This document shows positions 10,501 through 20,800 of a DNA stretch of 64,000 nucleotides, one piece after another (the first letter of the stretch is position 1; each line of letters starts with the position of its first letter). Where the stretch lies: contig NC_092794.1 in NCBI RefSeq assembly GCF_918797505.1, positions 66,129,345-66,193,344 on the forward strand. Direction: 5' to 3'. The stretch is from Bemisia tabaci. Taxonomy: Eukaryota > Arthropoda > Insecta > Hemiptera > Aleyrodidae. Made by a program: the position numbers and the translations under genes. The notes under the pieces were generated by a model that saw only the letters and a list, made by a program, of their open reading frames with translations, was not told the origin of the DNA and did no database searches.

Positions 10501-13500
10501 ACAATCACTGCTTAAATACTACTATTCAATATGTCCAATAAATTCTAAGGAAAAACATTCCATCTTTTTGAGGTCTCAGTCAAGGCTATCTCAATTTTAA
10601 TCCTCCATCGTCTTGTTTATGATTATCTTACACCCAGCCTCAGTATGACTAAATTTGACCCTAAGTTTTCTGCTAAATAAATAGGCTCTTTTTCCAAAGG
10701 CCCTACGTTGATTTGACTGATTTGCTTTGTTATGTCCAATAGTTAAATGCCTTCTTTAACAGATCCATTTTTTGAAAAATGTATGTAGTTACATCTTTGC
10801 TGAAGAAACAGTACTATCAATCTGATTTTTTTGTCAAACATGAGTTAGCATCACTGATGTTCTCTGTGTGGTGAAATAAGCAACTCAATTTACTTTTCAT
10901 TGAATTGAATGCTACAAAGAAGCGCAGCAATACTAACGGTAAAATTTGCGTATTATCTGCTCCTTTCTCCGGGTGTCAGAAACCATATTTTTGCACTCAA
11001 GCATGAGGCCTAGTAAATTTTTCGAGTGCTTACTTATATTGAAGCAATTTTCTTGTAGGACGTGTCGAGCGTAATCGTAAGTTTTAGAACTCTGTTCAAG
11101 AAAAATTGCAGTATTTTGAAGACTACAATGCAACTAATTTTGATCGTTCTCTTCCAGAGAGTCACAAAAACAATTTAAGTGCAGAGACAGTTCTAGCTTT
11201 ACTACAAACAGCTGCCGCCGAAATAGAGGAAGAATCTGAGGTAAGATGACTAAATTAATTTTAGAGGACTCTTTTTAAAGAATAGACACAAAGTTTTCTC
11301 TCCAAATTCGTACCGACTGCGAAAGGCAGATTATAATTTGACGGTGAAACTCTTAAATCTTGCATCTCTGTTTATGATATTGCAGAATTCCTGTCATACT
11401 TACTTTATGTTTTTTTAATGAAGAACCCTGCTAATATTCGTGAACTTTCATGATTTTTCCTTTCCATGTGAAACAAATTCTGAAAAAAATTTGGAGGAAT
11501 GATGTTGATTTGTTATCCTTTAAAATATGAAATATGTTGTAGTGGAGATTCTTAAACACTGCCAACAGGATACTTGTTTTTGTACCTTAACCATCAAAGG
11601 ATGTGTCCCATTAAGGAGGGTATTTTGGCCCTAACTTCGGCCAAAAATTGGAACAGCTTAGAATAATGTCATGTATGGTCAAATCGACTCTCAATCATCT
11701 ACCCTTTGAGAATTTGTCCTTATTTGAGGTGTTTTTGAAAGGTTTTTGCCTGATTTACCAGTGCGAAGCAGTAAAGTTTTGCAGTTTTCTCGAATAATTG
11801 CTCATTTTTGGTCCTAAATTAGATTGTTTAAGTATGAGAGCAAGCAACTACCACTTTCTTTTTTAAATATGTTGTGATGGGTGTACTAAAGATTAACATT
11901 TTTTATTATAAAAGTGGTAGTCCCTTGCGCTGGCACTTAAAAGTGAACTTATGTCATTTTTCAGAATCCTGGAAAATAAATAAATATATGAAACTTATTC
12001 GAATTTTGTACCAATGTTTTCAATTTCAGTAGTTGCAAAAGTAATCCTGTAAGTCTGAGATTAGTTTTTTAAATGATTAACAATACTTAGGTCACTAATG
12101 TAGTGCATAGTCCGTTTGATTGGCACACAGTGGTCAAGCGAATCAGCGCACAGTGAAAGGTAATCAGCATAATCAGTAAACTTCGACTGCCCGCAATTCC
12201 TTAGAGATACCACCGGTTCAGCTAAAATGAGTTTTCTCAATGTTTTAGAGTCTTAACTAAAAGGCTAGCATGCTTAGACCCGAAAACCTTTTGGGCCAAA
12301 AAACCCCCTTTAATGGGACAAATCCTTTCTGGGTAATTTAATTTCTTGAAAACTTTAGTGTGTTTTCCCTCTTTGTGTGAAAAATATTCTATGAAAATTA
12401 AAGTCATGACATCGGTTCAGTTTCCTCTCAAAAATTATAATAGGAGTGGAGATCCTGCTGTATGGAAACATGTTTTTGCAGTTTTTTGGTCGGTATATAC
12501 TCTTTGCTTTATCTTCACACTAATTTTATAATTGTTATTTTTTCATCCTGTTATTGAAAGGCATGAATAGTTTCTTGCTGTTTTCTAAAACTGAAACCTT
12601 TTTAAATCAAATATGTATTTTTGCATCAGCTGATTCAACAAATAAACAAAAACAAAATTTTTCTCAAGGATGGATTATTTTCACCTGTTGCTGGTCTTAT
12701 GTGTGCTCCATTTTATCGAACCTGAATAATAGCAGGAACATTGATTTTCAATCAGTCATTTGAGAAAAGACAACGATTTTATTTCAGATCCTTGTCTCAG
12801 ACTTCTTGTTGAATGACTGGACAGTAATACTGCGTTTATCTGACAAGTTGTAGTAATGGATATCCAAGTTATTGAATAAGTCGAATAATCAAAACCAGCC
12901 AAAAGACTGAAAAAATGCCCTTCTAGGCTCTTCTTGTAACCCAAGAGCACAAGCTTTGCCAATTTTCTATTGTACTCGTATTAAAAGTCATTTAATTGGA
13001 AAAAACATTAATAACCACGTATATTTTAAATTTTTTCCCAAGAAACTGGTTTTCATCGTTTCAGCTTGTGTGTAACCAGAAACTGAATTTTGACTTCGTT
13101 AAATAACTGAAACGCCGAATAATCGGAGGTTGGATAAGCCAGGTTTTACTGTACTTTCTTTCTTAGCTTAAAGATTTGAACTATGAAAATTTCAAAGCCA
13201 ATTAAAGCCAAATCCTAACCCATTCCTTATTATGTTTGCAGGAAGTTGCTTCGAAGTTAATGAAAGGTGAATTTGATGTGGATGAGTTTTTAAAACAATT
13301 CGCACCTCGCCGCACATTGATGCATCTGCGCCGTGTTAAAGCCGATAAAATGACAGAAATGCTAACAAAACGTAATTCATTTAGCCGGGTACCAGAGAGA
13401 CCTATGCCACCGAAAGCACAACCAAATTTCGCTCCTTATTTTATACCTTCGCCCATACCATCTGGAGTAAGTTCAACCCCGTATCCCGTCTCCGTAAACA

Positions 13501-13541
13501 TGCCCATGCCAGGAGTTCTTCAACCAAATCATTTTGCTTGA
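7404..13541 (+). CDS. Vps37B: Vacuolar protein sorting-associated protein 37, ESCRT-I subunit (VPS37B type)
   Basis: Four exons (7404-7565, 9641-9812, 11158-11240, 13242-13541) join in phase to 238 codons plus TGA. VPS37 is a structural subunit of ESCRT-I, with TSG101, VPS28 and MVB12/UBAP1, and sorts ubiquitinated cargo into multivesicular bodies. The Mod(r) domain spans about residues 20-180. Clear family signatures are LTVSNRSLAEFNL (exon 2), SAETVLALLQ with EIEEESE (exon 3), and KLMKGEFDVDEFL followed by LMHLRRVKADKM (exon 4). The last ~50 residues are rich in Pro, as in VPS37B/C. The length is a little under that of human VPS37B (about 285). The start is the first in-frame ATG, AAAATGTCG at 7404; an ATG at 7396 meets a stop at once. 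A MITE ends 146 bp before the start. The gene converges on SOWAH. Calling it B rather than C rests only on general likeness. Confidence 0.93.
7566..9640 (+). other. VPS37 intron 1
   Basis: It runs from GTAAGTG to TGTTCACAG. I see no clear mobile element; 8300-8900 is slightly GC-richer than its surroundings but gives no supported exon on either strand. Confidence 0.7.
9641..9812 (+). CDS. Vps37B: VPS37 exon 2
   Basis: The acceptor is TGTTCACAG and the donor A|GTAAGT (phase 1). It encodes the coiled-coil part of the Mod(r) domain, with the hallmark SNRSLAE. Confidence 0.93.
9873..10316. mobile_element. 444-bp foldback MITE in VPS37 intron 2
   Basis: A hairpin along its whole length: ends GGTGATTTGACGGTTGCC and GGCAACCATCGAATCACC, middle CGCATCCGAGTG/CAGTATCGGATGCG. 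TAA precedes it (9870-9872) and occurs at 10318-10320. It has the same end motif, the TATATCGCATC block and the length of the foldback at 1000-1443, though most of the interior has diverged. Confidence 0.72.
11158..11240 (+). CDS. Vps37B: VPS37 exon 3
   Basis: This 83-bp exon lies between acceptor CTCTTCCAG and donor GAG|GTAAGA. It completes the split Lys codon and reads SHKNNLSAETVLALLQ, matching the conserved second helix of Mod(r). It is too short to show up as a simple ORF, and its frame is fixed by both neighbours. Confidence 0.92.
11336..11600. mobile_element. Eroded MITE in VPS37 intron 3
   Basis: TTGACGGTGAAAC, then TTCCTGTCATACTT, GGAATGATGTTGATTTG and GAGATTCTTAAACACTGC follow the order of blocks in the intact element at 28282-28534. 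The ends are decayed and no target duplication is visible. Confidence 0.5.
11601..13241 (+). other. Rest of VPS37 intron 3
   Basis: AT-rich; short ORFs here have no coding character and lack splice signals. No recognised repeat is seen. Confidence 0.5.
13242..13541 (+). CDS. Vps37B: VPS37 exon 4 and stop
   Basis: The acceptor TATGTTTGCAG is followed by 99 codons and TGA. It holds the last Mod(r) helix (LRRVKADKMTEML) and a Pro-rich, probably unstructured tail ending PNHFA. No PTAP-type late motif is present in the tail. Confidence 0.94.
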   Translation, partial: EVASKLMKGEFDVDEFLKQFAPRRTLMHLRRVKADKMTEMLTKRNSFSRVPERPMPPKAQPNFAPYFIPSPIPSGVSSTPYPVSVNMPMPGVLQPNHFA

Positions 13542-15260
13542 ATGAATCTGAATTTACTCCATTGGTCACCAAAGACCTGCTCGCAATGATCTGGAAACAT
13601 ATCATCTCTTGAATGTAAAATTCTTGTTAGGCCTAATTTTGTTGAGCATTACATGCAAAGCCATCTCATGACAAACTGATGGACTGTATGAAAAAAAAAA
13701 ACACGCAAGAACAACAGAAGTTGTACGTTTCCTTATAATACACCCGATGAGATTGTTACTCCTTTACAACTGGCAATCAAAATTAACTGTCCAAAAGTTT
13801 TCTCTCATTACTCTCCTTTTCTCCTGCCATTCATAAAAGCACAAATTGTTGAAGCTTTGTTTTGAACGCAGCTCTCTTTACTTTGATCCTGCAGGCTAAT
13901 CCTTAAAAGTGATAGACATAGCAATAGACAAAGAAGACAAAGAGGAAATGGAGTGATCCTATTGGTTGAAAAGGCAGGATCTTAGGAAAATAATGGGGCA
14001 AACGATATATCTACTCAAGGGCCTCTCAGGAGTTACCTTCAGTTAGTCTATTACTTACTTTCTCTATCCATTCCACTCATAGAAATGCTTCATTTCCCAT
14101 TTGTCTTCTCTGTATACAGCTTTGATTATCAATTTCAATAATCAACCGACTAGATGAGACATGAACAAGTATTTTTAATAGATCAAAGGGAAGTGAGATT
14201 GTTCAAATTGCCTGATGGGAAATTTTGAAATCACATGGCCAAAGATAATTTAGTGCTGCCCTCTTTTGCAGGAAAATAATCTTATGTAAACTCTTAGGAC
14301 AAGTCAAAGTATATTTGTTGGGAGTAGTTTACTCATTTTAACATCTAAACTCTCTTCCTCTCAAAATAGTTCCTTCAGTGATAACTTTACTGTTTCAAGT
14401 TAGGATATTGCCCAGAGGGTTTCTGTTGTCGCGCAGTATTTGATGTTAAATTGTATTGATGCTGAAATTTATTTTTATGATTTTTAATGATGAAAGTGCC
14501 TGTTTTGTAATCTAATAGTTGTTAGAGAGATTTTGCAAGTTTTGATGTCAAAGAAACTATGTCGGCTTGTTCAATTTGTCTTTTTAAGAGGTATTGACAT
14601 ATTAAATGTTTGTTGCATGTAGATAGGGACGAGTTCTGTGGGACGATTTACTGGTGTGACAGTCGATCAAAGCGCAATCACAGGTTTTTCCATTGGCTCT
14701 TAAGAGAGTTCAAGGTCCTATAGAACTCGTCCCTGATGTGGAAGTATCTCATTATAATGGTACTTTAACTCTTCATCAAAAGTGTTTTTTCTCTTTATCT
14801 TGTGAGGATTCTTGGTGCAAGATTAAAATGACTCGCTTGTTCAGCAAGTGAGTTTTGATTGTTGCTTAGTTTAAGTACAGTTCAGAAAAAATCCTGTCTT
14901 AGAAGTAGAAGGCCGTTTCATCTTGATTTTGAGAATGAAGCAATCTGTCATATTCCTCCATCGCTTGTTCATGATGGTAGACATTGTTCAGCGCTCATCC
15001 TCCCTCATGATTTGAAAGTCTACGTCTTTGATTATCACTACGCTCTATCTTATAAGGTTGAAAATAATTATCTTGTGATGTTAGTATTCTATTGTAAATT
15101 GTTCCCTGCTTACCCTCCAATGTAAAGTATTGCCGATAGTACCATTAGAAATTAAGACTTAGTTAATTTTAAGCTTGTATGTAAGCTAGTGCGTAATTAT
15201 TTGACAGCCATGGAAGAACTACGTCTTAAGTTCTTGAATAAACACTTAAAAGTAAATTTG
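13542..15260 (+). other. Probable VPS37 3'UTR
   Basis: There is no coding exon after the TGA. The sequence is AT-rich. An AATAAA at 15237-15242, followed by U-rich sequence, is a candidate cleavage signal; another AATAAA is at 15910-15915, so the end is uncertain. The stretch 13915-14170 resembles 48515-48660 plus 48979-49060 and is therefore a repeat, and a small hairpin sits at 14625-14734. Confidence 0.4.
14625..14734. mobile_element. Small MITE-like hairpin in the VPS37 3' region
   Basis: Inverted ends AGGGACGAGTTCTGTGGGAC and its near complement at 14715-14734 enclose about 70 bp. GAT occurs directly on both sides (14622-14624, 14735-14737), compatible with a 3-bp target duplication. 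The superfamily is unknown. Confidence 0.5.
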
Positions 15261-17596
15261 ACTTTTTTTAAAAATTTTAAACCAATATTTGATCATTTCA
15301 CTAACTTCTACAGAAATTTCATCTTGATACATAATGATATTTATAGATGTAGTTTCTGCACATTCAAGTTCATTATCAAGTTAATGCACTAAGAAAGAAA
15401 ATACGCTAACAATGACTTGATTTTAAAATCTGGGGAAAAATAGAGACTTATTTTTTAAGTAACCACTGCATCTTCAAGCTTTGCTCCTTTAGGTCAATTA
15501 TTAATCATGTGTTTTTCCAATGGACAAGACCATCGGTTGAATGGAGTTTTGTGATTGGTCAGCTAAGTTATTGTTCTTGGATCTGCAGGAGACTCCTATA
15601 TCAGTTTAGGTTATTGATTAGCTAAAGGCACCTCCTTGGTGACCGACAAACGGTCGATTATTTGGCTTGATAAAAGGCTTTCCTACAAGTTTAGTTATCA
15701 AAAAAATAGCCACTCAATCACAAGGCTTCACTCCATCATAGTCTAGTCTTGTGCAGCGGACAAAAACATGATTTTAATGATCGGCCTCCTGCCTGGCCAT
15801 TACACTTGAAATAAGGACACAAAATGAATTATTTTCTCACAACAGAATTTTAAAAAAATTGTACTATAATTTACTAAAACGCTTAAATTAATATTTGATA
15901 CAATATCATAAATAAATACAACTTTTTAAAAATAACAATAAATAACATGTAACATAAGTGACGGCCATTTGTAAGTTGCCACTTTTTAAAATTATTGATA
16001 GCCGATTGTCAATTGATATAATAAATTTAAATCTCTACAGGTCATTAGTTTAGAGTCAACAAATCAATAGTTGTTACAGGAATGTTCTCCAGTCAAATTG
16101 AAGATCCAGTATTTTCGTCAAGGACTATTGAAAGTGTTAGACACCTTTTTTAAAAATAATTCACCCTGCAGATCTCACAAATTAGTAAATTTCTTAGTAT
16201 TTTAATGTTATTGCAATTAATCTTCATAAATGAAAGAAAAATGCAATGGAAATATATCCTAGAATTAATGAAGTAAATTAGATTTGAGTTCAATTAAACA
16301 TTTTTCATGGATGAAGCTTCATTGTTGTTTCCCTAAAAATGGTTTATGTTTTTTTCTGATTTTCAAGGATCTTTTTATCAAGTCAGAAGTTTTAAATATT
16401 TCAGAAATTTGGTTGTGGGGCGCAGAATATTGTTTTTGACCAAGTAAGAATTTTTAAAAAGCACTAAACTACACTTACACTTTTAAGTCATTGTAAAAAA
16501 AAGTTTAAAACATGATATGAGAGGAATACTACAAAAAATTATGCGATCTATTTGTAAGTGCAGTTCAGGTTTTTAAGCAAAACATCTAAAATAGGAGTTA
16601 ATGGTTTTCTCTCTCCTGTACACTGATATATTGTAGAGGCCACATTTTTTTTCAGCTGTCTCTAGGTGTCCTTAATTTTAATGAGCTGGTTGAAATATTA
16701 TGCCATTTTAAAATAATTATTCATAAAAATGGTATCCCAAGCTGAGAAAAGTCTACGTCTACCCCTCTTACTTATTAAGCTTTGTTTCAAGCTCTCTTGA
16801 AACAAAACTAATATTCTATCTGTGTTTGGAAAACCACAAATAAATATCTTTGAAAGTTGAAAGGATTCAACATTTTTAGCAGTAGAGAGCATTCACGAAG
16901 TCAGGAAAGTTAAAAAAAACCCAACCAATATTCTTCTTTTAAGGAGAATGTTAAAATTTTGTGGACACTTTAAAAACTGTTCCATGCTCCAATGAAATGG
17001 GGAATTCAATTTTTTCAAAAGGAAAAAGGAATAACAGATGGAGAAAGAGAAATAATTATTGTTTCACAATAGGTCTCTGTGAAGAGAAATACAAAAAAAT
17101 TCATTTTTTAAAACAAGTTTTTTTTAGTGGCACCCAACAATTACAATGCATACTTAATTTTTACCCAATTTCAGTTTGAGTATTTTTGAAACATGTTAAG
17201 TTTAATAAATTATTTCTACAGATAAATGAATGTGTGTCGACAGAATCGTGTACTGCGAAAACCACCAATGCCCATTATTCCAGTCTTAAGTTTGTTTGGG
17301 TTTATAATACCTTCCAGAGTTATAGGTAGACAACCATGAAAGATGTGTTAATATTGGTTTTAGGGTTATCTTAATCTCAAAATGAGTCATTGCACCACTT
17401 TCAATTTTTAACCCAAAGAACTTACAGCTGGAAAATGAACATAGCGAGTTTTGCACGGCACAGTTCAATTAAGATCATATGTCGGAGTAATATAAAAGAA
17501 GTCCTTCAGCTGGTGAAGGTAGGTAGTTTTTCAAATTGAACGATATAAGAGAGCGAAAAATTCGGCTCTGATAGAATAAGTATTAAAAAAAAGAGA
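15261..17596. other. Convergent intergenic region between VPS37 and SOWAH
   Basis: This AT-rich sequence shows no recognisable exon or repeat. Part of it is expected to be 3'UTR of SOWAH (minus strand, stop at 17597) and perhaps of VPS37. I see no clear element here. Confidence 0.4.
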
Positions 17597-17815
17597 CTAT
17601 GGTTGCCAATTAGATCCAAAACCACAAGCTGTGTCGGAGTCGGAATCTTGAGCATTCGCTGTGTCTTTCAAATCAGAGAATTTTGATTCAGCTGATGAAA
17701 CATCCCTCAAATCTGGAGTTGAAGGTGTACTGTGACTCATGAAGTCTTGAGCTTTTTTAGATTTTCTTTTCTTAATTGGAGCAAACTTAGGTGGAGGCAT
17801 CGTTTTGTTGTCATT
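17597..17815 (-). CDS. SOWAH last exon and stop
   Basis: The acceptor TCTTGTTTCAG leads into NDNKTMPPPKFAPIKKRKSK. The end is Ser/Asp-rich (SDSDTACGFGSNWQP) before the stop. The basic KKRKSKK could serve as a nuclear signal, which is inference only. Confidence 0.85.
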   Translation of the reverse strand, partial: NDNKTMPPPKFAPIKKRKSKKAQDFMSHSTPSTPDLRDVSSAESKFSDLKDTANAQDSDSDTACGFGSNWQP

Positions 17816-20800
17816 CTGAAACAAGATGATTCACTGTAGTGAGAAAGATGTGGAAATGCAATGTGTCGGTATCCAAAAACAAGAGTGGCAAAATAACTCC
17901 CCAACAAAAAAATATATTAGCGTTTCGACTTATGATTTACGATTTTCAGTATATAAGGGCAAACATAAACGTAAGGTATAAGTAATTTATCTTTTAATAT
18001 AACCGAGAATACTTCAGTGAAAAATTGCACAAAAAAGAACAATGTTGAAAAAAAAAAAAAAAAAGAAATTGAAATGATGTCCCAAAAATTAGTGCTCACC
18101 ATTGAAATAAGTCAAAGGTAGTTACAGTGCATTCTCTCTATAAAAAATCGGAGGCGAACCAAAGGGTTTTTTAAATTGAGCAGAGATTCCTTCATTACAG
18201 AGAAATTTCTGCTGTTATAACAGGTGCCGTTATAGAGAGGGAGAGAGAGAGAGCATTGTATCTACTTTTAATCTCCATTCTGAAGTTTTGAAATTAACAT
18301 TCACTAATAACATTAGGTACTTGTTTCTTTGATCCCATTTGTCGAACCAATGAACAAAAAAATTCACAGAATTGCCCTTCATACAGCGACCTAAGACATA
18401 ATGCAAATAGATAGAGTCCTTATGTTTTTTTTCTACACTCCCAACAAAATTAAATGAAAAAATAAAAATTGAGTGGTATTAGTGTGAAAAGGCAAATTTC
18501 ACTACTTTAGCGAATCCAGGGCCGGATTTTCCTACTTGCCGCCCATAGGCCGCCTGTATTTTGCCGCCCCCTTCTCATTCGCTTTGAAACATCAATAAAA
18601 ACCATCAAGTGAACGTGCCGGAGGGAAAGGGGTGCATAAGACGCGTTTACTCGTGTTGAACACATTTTTTGGGAAAGCCCAGTCAAAACTACTAGCAAAA
18701 GGTCACGGAACTTATCGCGAAAGTCAAGTTTCGTAAACCTATCTCTAATGGACAAGGCCTTCCATTCATAAGAAATGAACGAAACAATTATGAAAGAACA
18801 AACACAAAATTTGGTTTAATGATTTTAACTTCCGCGCCGACCGCACCGTGTTTAGCGCAATGCGTGAAGTATTCACGCAGTCTTGTAGGCGCTATGCGTT
18901 TCACGCTGACCGCACTGTGTTTGGCGCAATGAGTGAAGTATTCATGCATTCTTGTAGGCGCTATCCGTTTTACGCTGACCACAATAACCGCACTGTGTTT
19001 GATGCAATGCGTGGAGTATTCGTGCAGTCTTGTAGGCGCTAATGTGTTACATGCCGATTACCGCGCCGAGGGCTTCTCCTTTTCATCTCAAGTCCTCGTC
19101 ATCATTTCTCTCCAAGTCACGCCGTTCCAGGCCAAATTGCGTGTTTGGGTTTTCTCTTAATTCGACTAATTAAAGATGCTGTCTCTTGTATCATTGACAG
19201 GCGACAAAATTAGAAATTACTATACTCTCAGGAAATGAGAGGTTTTTTAGCCTCTTCTCGTTTACAATTTTTTTTTCTAAACCCGATTTTTTTTAATACC
19301 TACATTTAAAAAAATTGCAAAATTTGCCGCCCCCTAGATTTGCCGCCATGGGTCGCGGCCCATGTGGCCACCCCCTTAATCCGGCCCTGAGCGAATCAGA
19401 ATTTTTTTTGACGGGATGGCTGGTTGCAGATAAAGTCAGTTTTTTCCAATGAACATACCATGTGCTACTTAACGCAAAAATATTGAAGCCAATAAAATTT
19501 AGTGCTCCCCCCTCCCCCTGACCTGATCATTTTCAACCAAACTGGTGCATTCATTTTGGCAGATAACCATCGGTTCCCTTGAAACTTCATACGCACTCTG
19601 AACAATAGCAGTTTTGATACATTACCGCAGAACGAGTGGTGCCAGGCGCCTAATTAAAAGTTATGAATTTTCTTACTTACTTGTTGAATATTATCTGCTG
19701 AGCCCCAAGATTTGTGAATTTTTTCTACAGAGCTTTGGCTTTTACCGAGAAAATTGCTAAATGCTTCAGTTGTTTTCTTCACTCGCACATTCAATGATCC
19801 AATCCTCAAGAATCCTAAATCTTTTTCTGAAAACAAACACAATTGAAACTTAAGAGATGGCAACGATTATACTTTTCTATTTCAAAGCATGCTTTTTCAT
19901 AGATCGAAGTCCACTATCAATCCTGTAGGTAATTTTTTTTTTTTTTTTGGGGGGGGGCGGGGGACCAAAAAAAAAAATAAAATAAAATAAAATTAAACAG
20001 GGTCTCCTCAAATGGATATTTCAAAAGTTTTTTTACAGTGTTTGAAAATTGCCCTTTAAAGGTCATTGCTGCTAAAGCTAGGCAGTTGAATTATTTTAAA
20101 GACACTTTGGGCTCAAAAAACACTTCTGTGCTGTACTAACACGTGTAATTTTGTATTGATTGGGTATACGCAAATAAAGATCATTTATTGGATGAGATTC
20201 AGGCCCAAGGAGCAGTGATCGTGATAAATAGCGATTTTATCGGTTGACTATCGCGATTATATCAATGGCAATCTATCGCAATATTATCGAATAAAAAATT
20301 GCGATTTATGGCGATTAAATCGCTAAGCATCGCAATTTTTTGTTCGATAAAATCGCGATCAATTTTCGTCGATAAAATCGAGATTAAATCGCCATATATC
20401 GCGATTTTTGTTGCTATAATATTGCGATAAATTGCCGGGCGATGAGTCACGATTTTATTTCGACAAGGTCGAGGATAAGCGCTCAGATGTTGATGATCTT
20501 AAGCGATTTTATCGCCGACTAAATCGCGACAAATCACGATTTTTCCGTTAAAAAATGCTACTTGGGGGGGGGGGGCGGATTAGCCGAGCTGTAGCACTCT
20601 GAGCCCCCTGGAAAGGTTTTCTCTATTATTATTTCCAATTTTTCCTCCCTGCGAGTGGTCCGATCAAATCTCTTGGGGGTCCCTGGAGTATTGCCGCAAT
20701 CACTGAATGTGGGAGCTGAATGTGGCTTGAATGTGGAAGTTATCGGCCAGATGCCTGAATTGTGCGCGTGACGCGCAAAATTCAGCAACGATTCTCAGCA

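Noticed and set aside
20250..20460. CRISPR-like array
   Set aside because: The repeats are short, irregular and on both strands, with no spacers, in a eukaryotic intron.
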